Source of the DNA: DATCVR01 sp036566745
GTDB lineage: Bacteria; Actinomycetota; Actinomycetes; Jiangellales; Jiangellaceae
Direction: 5' to 3'
Assembly: GCA_036566745.1 (NCBI GenBank)
Contig: DATCVR010000253.1
Coordinates: forward strand, 1 to 6,070
Length of the DNA stretch: 6,070 nucleotides
Shown here: piece after piece, positions 5,920-6,070 of the stretch
Layout of the letters: each line of letters begins with the position of its first letter
How positions within the stretch are numbered: the stretch's first letter is position 1
Notes under the pieces: generated by a model
Seen by the model: the letters and a program-made list of their open reading frames with translations, nothing else
The model's database searches: none
Told to the model about the DNA's origin: nothing
Position numbers and translations under genes: made by a program

Positions 5920-6070
5920 CTACTTCAGGCCGGTCATCGCGATGCTGTTCACCAGATAGCGCTGCAGGACGAGGAAGACCACGATGCAGGGCACGACGCT
6001 GATCACGGCCGAGGCCATCAGCTCGGGGGTCGACACGTCGGCCGAGCGCAGCGTCGCCAGGCCCACCGTC
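5920..6070 (-). CDS. Carbohydrate ABC transporter permease (MalG type), C-terminal fragment
   Basis: The frame is open on the minus strand from base 6070 and stops at TAG (complement of 5920-5922), giving the last 49 or so residues. They read ...TPELMASAVISVVPCIVV, then FLVLQRYLVNSIAMTGLK. This is the classic end of the second permease of sugar ABC importers: an L-M-A-x-A-V segment leading into the last membrane helix (about LMASAV to FLVL), then Q-R-Y-x-V-x-x-I-x-x-G. The protein would be an inner-membrane subunit of a binding-protein-dependent sugar importer; its partners should lie beyond the right edge. It converges with the DapA-like gene across the hairpin. Sugar specificity cannot be told from this part. 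Confidence 0.88.
   Translation of the reverse strand, partial: TVGLATLRSADVSTPELMASAVISVVPCIVVFLVLQRYLVNSIAMTGLK

Overview
This is a high-GC window with strong G/C preference at third codon positions, GTG as well as ATG starts, and purine-rich Shine-Dalgarno sites. These features suggest an actinobacterium, possibly of the Nocardioides/Kribbella kind; the genus is a guess. The window holds six protein genes: four complete and two cut by the edges. No RNA gene, insertion sequence or CRISPR array was seen.

Layout: (1) 1-234, plus strand, the C-terminal end of a winged-helix DNA-binding protein. (2) 322-2106, plus, a 594-residue protein with an N-terminal glutamine-amidotransferase-like fold and a divergent polysaccharide-deacetylase (NodB/CE4-like) domain. 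(3) 2207-3472, minus, a PLP-dependent sugar/cyclitol aminotransferase of the DegT/DnrJ/EryC1/StrS family, convergent with gene 2. (4) A 270-bp divergent intergenic region, comparatively AT-rich in its middle, which probably holds the promoters for both directions. (5) 3743-4759, plus, an NAD(P)-binding epimerase/dehydratase-like protein of the extended SDR type. (6) 4759-5823, plus, a dihydrodipicolinate synthase/aldolase-family (DapA-like) protein that overlaps gene 5 by one base (TGATG). (7) A perfect 27-bp stem hairpin nested inside a second 10-bp inverted repeat. (8) 5920-6070, minus, the C-terminal end of a sugar ABC transporter inner-membrane permease (MalG type).

Taken together this looks like an accessory carbohydrate locus: uptake through an ABC importer, a deacetylase-like enzyme, an aminotransferase acting on a keto-sugar or keto-cyclitol, a sugar-nucleotide-type oxidoreductase or epimerase, and a Schiff-base aldolase/dehydratase of the KDG-aldolase/DHDPS superfamily. 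No substrate can be read from the sequence. Three of the enzymes depart from textbook active sites (SDR lysine missing, DapA carboxylate arginine missing, CE4 motifs altered). The cluster may therefore encode a pathway that has not been described, but this is inference.
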